Assembly: GCA_022695795.1 (NCBI GenBank)
Contig: MU404083.1
Span: 286,347-350,346 of the forward strand
Length of the DNA: 64,000 nt
From: Biscogniauxia marginata
Lineage: Eukaryota > Ascomycota > Sordariomycetes > Xylariales > Xylariaceae
Reading direction: 5' to 3'
Every line of letters starts with the position of its first letter. Position 1 is the stretch's first letter. The translations under genes were made by a program, and so were the position numbers. Under the pieces are notes generated by a model that saw only the letters and a program-made list of their open reading frames with translations, had not been told where the DNA came from and made no database searches. Positions 59,401 to 64,000 of this stretch are shown in pieces.

Positions 59401-62349
59401 GGTGATGCTGGGGAATTAGACTGTGGCATTGGCTCCTTTGGCTTGTTTGCTTGCTTGTTAAAGAGGCCACCTAAAAACCCTCCACCAGAACCTCTCTTCC
59501 CGCCTTCCTCACTCTGCACCTGTGGCATTTGCGGTGGATGGGAATCGCCTGTGTTTATCCGACCTATTCCAACGGATGGAGGTGCTATTGGGCCTGCTTG
59601 GGCTGCTTGGGCTGCTTGGCCTGTTGGTGCCTGGGGCCCTTGAGATCTCTGATATATCATGTGACCTGATTGTCCAGGCTGTGGCAGAGGCCCTGGAGCC
59701 CCCGAAAGCCCTGGCGGACCGCGAAACGGGCCCTGCATCAAATGACCGGGTGCGTGTGCAGTGTTGGGCTTACCGGCATGGTCATCCCTGGAAGCCTCCC
59801 TCGCTCCTTCCTTTGCATTACCTACTCCCTTGATCATGCCCTTGAGTTCCGAGAGTCGCTTCTTTACAGGAGCGGGGTCGCCCGTGCTCTGATTTGAAGC
59901 CGTATCGTACCTATCCTGCGTAGTTGTCCTTGCCAAGCCAGAATTCGACTTGGGTTGGGGCTGGCTATGGCCCGTGATTGTGTCAAAGAAATTCCGTTTC
60001 TTATCGGGCGCCCCGAACTGAGCAACTTGAGGGGTTCCTTGGTCTCCAGTGTTTCGCCGGGTGACACGGTCGAATATAGACCCTGATCCCCGTCTGTGGT
60101 TTTCACTTGCTTCTTCGCTTGCCACACTTGAGATTGAAACCTCATCAACACGCACTGCGAGATTAATAGTTAGAAATAATAAAATCTTTACTGCTGGCTA
60201 ACTTACCTCCCATATCCTTAGAAGATCTGAGCTCGAAACTACCCTTTGCGCCATTAGTTGAATCCTCGTTGTATTGACCGCGCAAGAGTGGGTGCTGATG
60301 GTGACCCGGCGGCTGGGATGGTGGTGGATGCTGCTCGTGCACGTGATTAAACAGACCAGGCCAACGCTGCGCTGAGCTCGGAGGCACGCTGGTGTTTCTG
60401 GGTCGGGTCTGGACTCTTTGTGATGAAGAAGACCCGGAGGGCATCGGCGCTGGCCCAGTTTCTTTATCATAGGCAGAATAACTGGGCTGCTCCTGCGGTT
60501 GTGGCTGTGGCTGTGGCGGGCTATTCGCCGAACGGCTTCTATGCGAAGGGTTCAAAGGCTCCGAGAGATGCGACTCTAATAACCTCCACTGGCCTCCAGG
60601 AGGGAATTTCTGGATCGGGTTGCCGTTCATGAGCGGAGCGCCAGGCTGTTTTGGCCACTGGCCGGGCGGATACTGCGCCCCGGCAGGCCCTCCGCGTCCC
60701 ATAAACATCTGCTGCTGCGGATGCATCTGGGCATGGGCAGGATACTGGGGTGCGGCAGACTGGCCAGGAGCCGCGAGCCCGTTAGGAGGAGGTTGCTGCA
60801 TAGGATGGCTTTGATAACCTTGGTTGTTCTGACTCGGAGGTTGAGGTTGATGTGGCAATTGCTGACCAGAGCTGTGCGGGGAAGATTGACCTTGATCTAC
60901 AGATAATTGGCCATTGCCGTGGCCGTTTTGATGGGCCATCTCACCTTGCATGGAATGCGCCGGCGGGACATCCTTTTCGACTGGAGACGGGGCCGAGTCG
61001 CTATCGTCATCCACTACCAGCCCCTTCTTTCTCAAGAGATCAAATGTCGAAGTGCGACGGATGGGAGGGAGGGGGGTGAATGATGATGAACTACCAGAAT
61101 TTGCCTGCTGTTGCTGGTCTGGCATATCGGCCCTGTCAGCAGCCATGGGGACGGTCATGGTCCGGTGCGGGTCGCCAGTTGAGTTGGTGTACTTGGGATT
61201 ATTTGAATTCTTTGCTGTATACCTAAACCAATCGTCTGATCTGTTGTCGTCAGTGGTCAAATGCGCGACATCATGCGCGACGGCATGCGACACGGCAGCA
61301 GAAGCAGGTGCAGGAGTAGGAGCAGGAGGGGAACGAGAGGCAGAGGCAGAGGCAGAGGTAGAGGTAGAGGCAGAACCGACGGCGTGATCGAGATTGCCGG
61401 TGTCCGAATGAGGCTCAAAGTCAAACCCTGCCTCTTCCAGTAAGGGAGTGATGCCGAACAATGGGTCCCGAGTAGGGGAGAGATTGCTTATGGAAGCGGG
61501 TACGGGCACAGGTGCAGGCGCAGGTACTAGACCATGCGACGAATGATCAGGAATAGCAGCAGCAGCAGCAGTACTGGTAGTAGATGCTGACGGGCCTTCG
61601 AGGTGATTAAGATTACGAAATACAGGTAGCGTGGAAGATGGTGTCTCAGAAATGGGAGAGATTATTAAGTCATCAGCTGGGGGAGGCGAGTGGGATGCCG
61701 CATAGGCGTGGGCATTCGCATTGGCCGATGGGAAATGATAATGGCGGGAAGCAGGAAAAGGAGCAGCAGCACCAGCGGGATGTGCTGCTGTTGGCGTTGG
61801 TTCCGGCTGCGTCCAAGTGAAGGAATGATTGCCGTCGTGAGACGCGAGTGGATCGAGCGGTGAGATGCAGGAGGACAAGGACGGGGAGAGGGGAGGCAGA
61901 TGGTGAGGAAGCTCCGAAGCAGAGGCGGTGATGGTGGAGGAAGAAGAGGAGGAAGACGAAGACGACAGCAAAGACGGCGACGATGCGGGCGGTGATGGTG
62001 AGGACTGCGACGTGTTCGCGCGTCGGCTCGGGCTGAGGATGGAACTTTTTTGGAGGTGGAGATGGAGGTGAGATTGAGGAGTCTGATGCTGTTGCCGGTG
62101 GGATGGGAGCTGGGGCTGTCGGCCTAACCCAGACGGGGATGGCGTGTGGGTGTGGGATTGGGATGCCTGGAGCTGGGACGGTGCCTGGGCCTTCCGGGCC
62201 TGTCCCAGCGCTGTCACTGGCTGCCGGCCCCAGCTTTCTGGCCTAGCGCTATTTCCGATCTCCCTGTTAATCTGGCTGTGGCCACCCGTGCTTCCTCTTA
62301 TCGTACCAACGTTGGCGGCAGTGTCAAGGTCTTCCCGGTGGGGACGCAT
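56469..62349 (-). CDS. Very large Pro/Gln/Ser-rich intrinsically disordered protein
   Basis: Two exons, 62349-60207 and 60154-56469, are joined by a 52-nt intron (GTAAGT, TTCTAACTATTA branch, CGCAG), giving 1942 aa. Almost the whole chain is low-complexity: serine runs (near 61940-61975), PA/SA alternations, QPQPQ and PGQ-rich tracts. Short ordered-looking islands stand out: RRTSTFDLLRKKGLVVDDDSD (about 61000-61060), SIFDRVTRRN with NFFDTITG (about 59985-60100), SKFFGAYDGGK and SKFFSAFKRSS (about 58375-58500), and the acidic-aromatic C-terminus EWNPYGAGEFGDWD. The two FF-containing motifs and the repeated F-D/F-F pattern look like short linear motifs. I do not recognise a named homologue; it could be a transcriptional or cytoskeletal adaptor. 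The reading frame upstream of 62349 has no ATG before a stop, which fixes the start. The minus-strand frame is long and stop-free over nearly 6 kb, which chance does not explain. Confidence 0.75.
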
Positions 62350-64000
62350 GCTGGCAATCACTAATGACCGTAGCTACTTCAGCCGTAGGACTCGGACGTG
62401 AGGTCTGGATATCTCGGTTCTGCGCTGCTGCGGCTGGAGTGGATCGAGACTCGAAGGGCAGAGGTTTACCACCTACGTACACTAGTGCTTGGACTTGGAG
62501 TCGGGTGCAAGGGGCAGCGGTTGGCGTAGGGTTTGGTCGGGTCTGATGCAAGATAACAATCTCGAAGCCAATCTACTTATTAGTGTGTCCTCGCTTTCAC
62601 TCTCACCGTCGCTGTCGCCTGTGGAGTTGGTGGTGGTAAACGTCGGGAATGATGGTTCAGGTTGTCCATTTTTTATGACGAAGGCGTCGGTGACGTCTAT
62701 TGAACTTGCACAGAAGAAAAGAGCAGAGAATTCAACCTGTATTAATACCTATGCAGCCTCTCAGCTCTTTTTTCCCTTCCGTGCCGCCATGCATCCAAAT
62801 GAGAGTAATACTTATGTACACTACGTCGCAATCGGCAACCTGTACGACTCTGCTACTGTAGGTAATGTAGCTTAAGTACAGGCAGCTTAAGTACCTGAGG
62901 TAGGCTGACTGGTAGGCAAGGCAGGCAGGTGAACACAGAATTGTGCAAGTTGGATGTACCCAGGGCGCAGGTATACAAGTGGGGTAAACTACTACTACCA
63001 GGTACTTACGTGATGGAATGCAGATGCGATGGATGGTAAGGTAAATGTGGATAACATCTAACCTAGAAAGACCAGGACCCAGACTCCCTTCAAATTTAAA
63101 CGTGAACTTGGTAGCTGGGCTTTTATAGCCGCGACTTACAACGATGACGATATGTGAAAGTAGGTAGCTTATGTATCTACATGGAGTTCCCGCACACTTG
63201 GAATGACCTTAAATATCCAGCTCCGTCCCTCATGCTTGTAGGTACCTAAGGTAGCGCGCTACGACTAGTATAAATAATATGTAAAGAGCTTTTCTGATTA
63301 ACCTCAATCGTGTCAGACGGGATACATACCTTAGGTACCTAGGTATATATATATATATGTGTGTGTGTGTTTTCGGCCAGCCTACCTATCGAGGCTCCGT
63401 ACGAGGTGGGTTATACTAGACACTAGTAACGCCAGTAATACATATAGTACATATATGGTCAGCATACCGGGGGCGGCTATCTATCTATCTTAGGACTACG
63501 CCAGATGAAGAAGAGGAAAAAGAAACACGCCACCTACTTTATCTTGGTGTCGTCTGAGCTGAAATCTACCTCGTAGGTAGGTAAATACCGTATATGAAAG
63601 GGCATAGGAAAATGGGAAGAAAAAAAGGAAGAAAGAGAGATGAACGATGCACGATTGAGATTGGCGGATTGCCTTGATACCGAATTTCTGGATAAACGAG
63701 CCTCAATGCTCTACTTTAATTGGCTTCCGAGTCGACAAGAGGATCGCAAACCGGAAGACCTTGTCCTATGCCAGCGAACGCCCTTTAAAAATTGTTCCTG
63801 GTGCAATTTGGCCCCCAATTCTTCCCTTCCTCCCATCATTCGCTGTGATAATCGTATATCCACCCCCTCGTAAAACCAGGATGCGAATGATCAAAATGCA
63901 CATGACACGGCGGCAAAACCGCCAATCGGTAGGTAGAATCGAAAACATATGTATGTACCTAAGTTGGAAGTAGAAACAATGAAAGACATAGTTGCACAAT
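62350..64000. promoter_or_regulatory. Long upstream region of the large disordered-protein gene
   Basis: About 1.65 kb with several TACCTAGGTACCTA-like palindromic motifs (63238-63251, 63327-63345 and fragments near 62865-62905 and 63000). It holds a TA/TG microsatellite (63343-63371) and an imperfect CTAT repeat (63476-63490). Small ORFs here (for example 62489-62875, 63640-63873) lack support. A long 5' leader or upstream ORFs are possible. Confidence 0.4.
63343..63371. repeat. TA/TG dinucleotide microsatellite
   Basis: A run of about eight TA units followed directly by seven TG units, next to a CCTTAGGTACCTAGG palindrome. Ordinary simple repeat. Confidence 0.85.

Noticed and set aside
59263..59643. 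Plus-strand ORF rich in Gly, Cys and Pro
   Set aside because: A shadow of the low-complexity coding sequence on the minus strand.
61261..61443. Plus-strand ORF with an RG/RGR repeat texture, like an RNA-binding RGG tract
   Set aside because: Produced by reading the Ala/Ser/Pro-rich minus-strand codons antisense.
1..64000. tRNA or rRNA genes
   Set aside because: A visual search for B-box-like GGTTCGA sequences found only LTR or inverted-repeat ends without a matching A-box or cloverleaf.

Overview
The window is chromosomal DNA of a filamentous ascomycete, most likely a sordariomycete. Genes carry short GT-AG introns (about 48-140 nt) with CTAAC-type branch sites. The families present (NACHT-type STAND protein, LysM protein, ankyrin protein with a fungal N-terminal domain, fungal sugar porter) are typical of Pezizomycotina, and about 19 kb of AT-saturated, stop-riddled retrotransposon sequence carries the signature of repeat-induced point mutation (RIP).

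Left arm (1-18.4 kb): a three-exon NACHT STAND gene with an N-terminal alpha/beta-hydrolase-like domain (+); a three-exon gene that appears to encode a tandem zinc finger-kinase-zinc finger-kinase protein of the APH family (-); an eight-exon MFS sugar porter (+); a membrane-anchored copper amine oxidase (+); and a four-LysM secreted-protein gene that looks broken (-).

Centre (18.4-38.1 kb): a nested transposon graveyard. One complete chromodomain-bearing Ty3/gypsy element (22236-29733, two 408-bp LTRs, 5-bp CACTT target duplication) sits inside an older copy of the same family. The older copy abuts an inverted copy on its left and a third copy on its right. A terminal-inverted-repeat element of about 1.9 kb and related debris follow. 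The outermost left LTR (18430-18882) has escaped the mutation that saturates its neighbour.

Right arm (38.1-64 kb): just beyond the AT block lie damaged genes: a shattered short-chain dehydrogenase relic, a conserved fungal gene of unknown function with an apparent N-terminal frameshift, and a membrane-anchored protein relic with an in-frame stop. Then come healthy genes, all on the minus strand: a five-exon ankyrin protein, a fatty acid desaturase-family enzyme, a small conserved protein, and a very large Pro/Gln/Ser-rich disordered protein of about 1940 residues with a long upstream region.

I see no operon-like functional cluster. The common thread is accessory, fast-evolving content (STAND and ankyrin proteins, LysM, APH kinases) around a heterochromatin-like retroelement island. 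All exon joins are read by eye from splice consensus and frame, so individual boundaries may be off by one candidate site.
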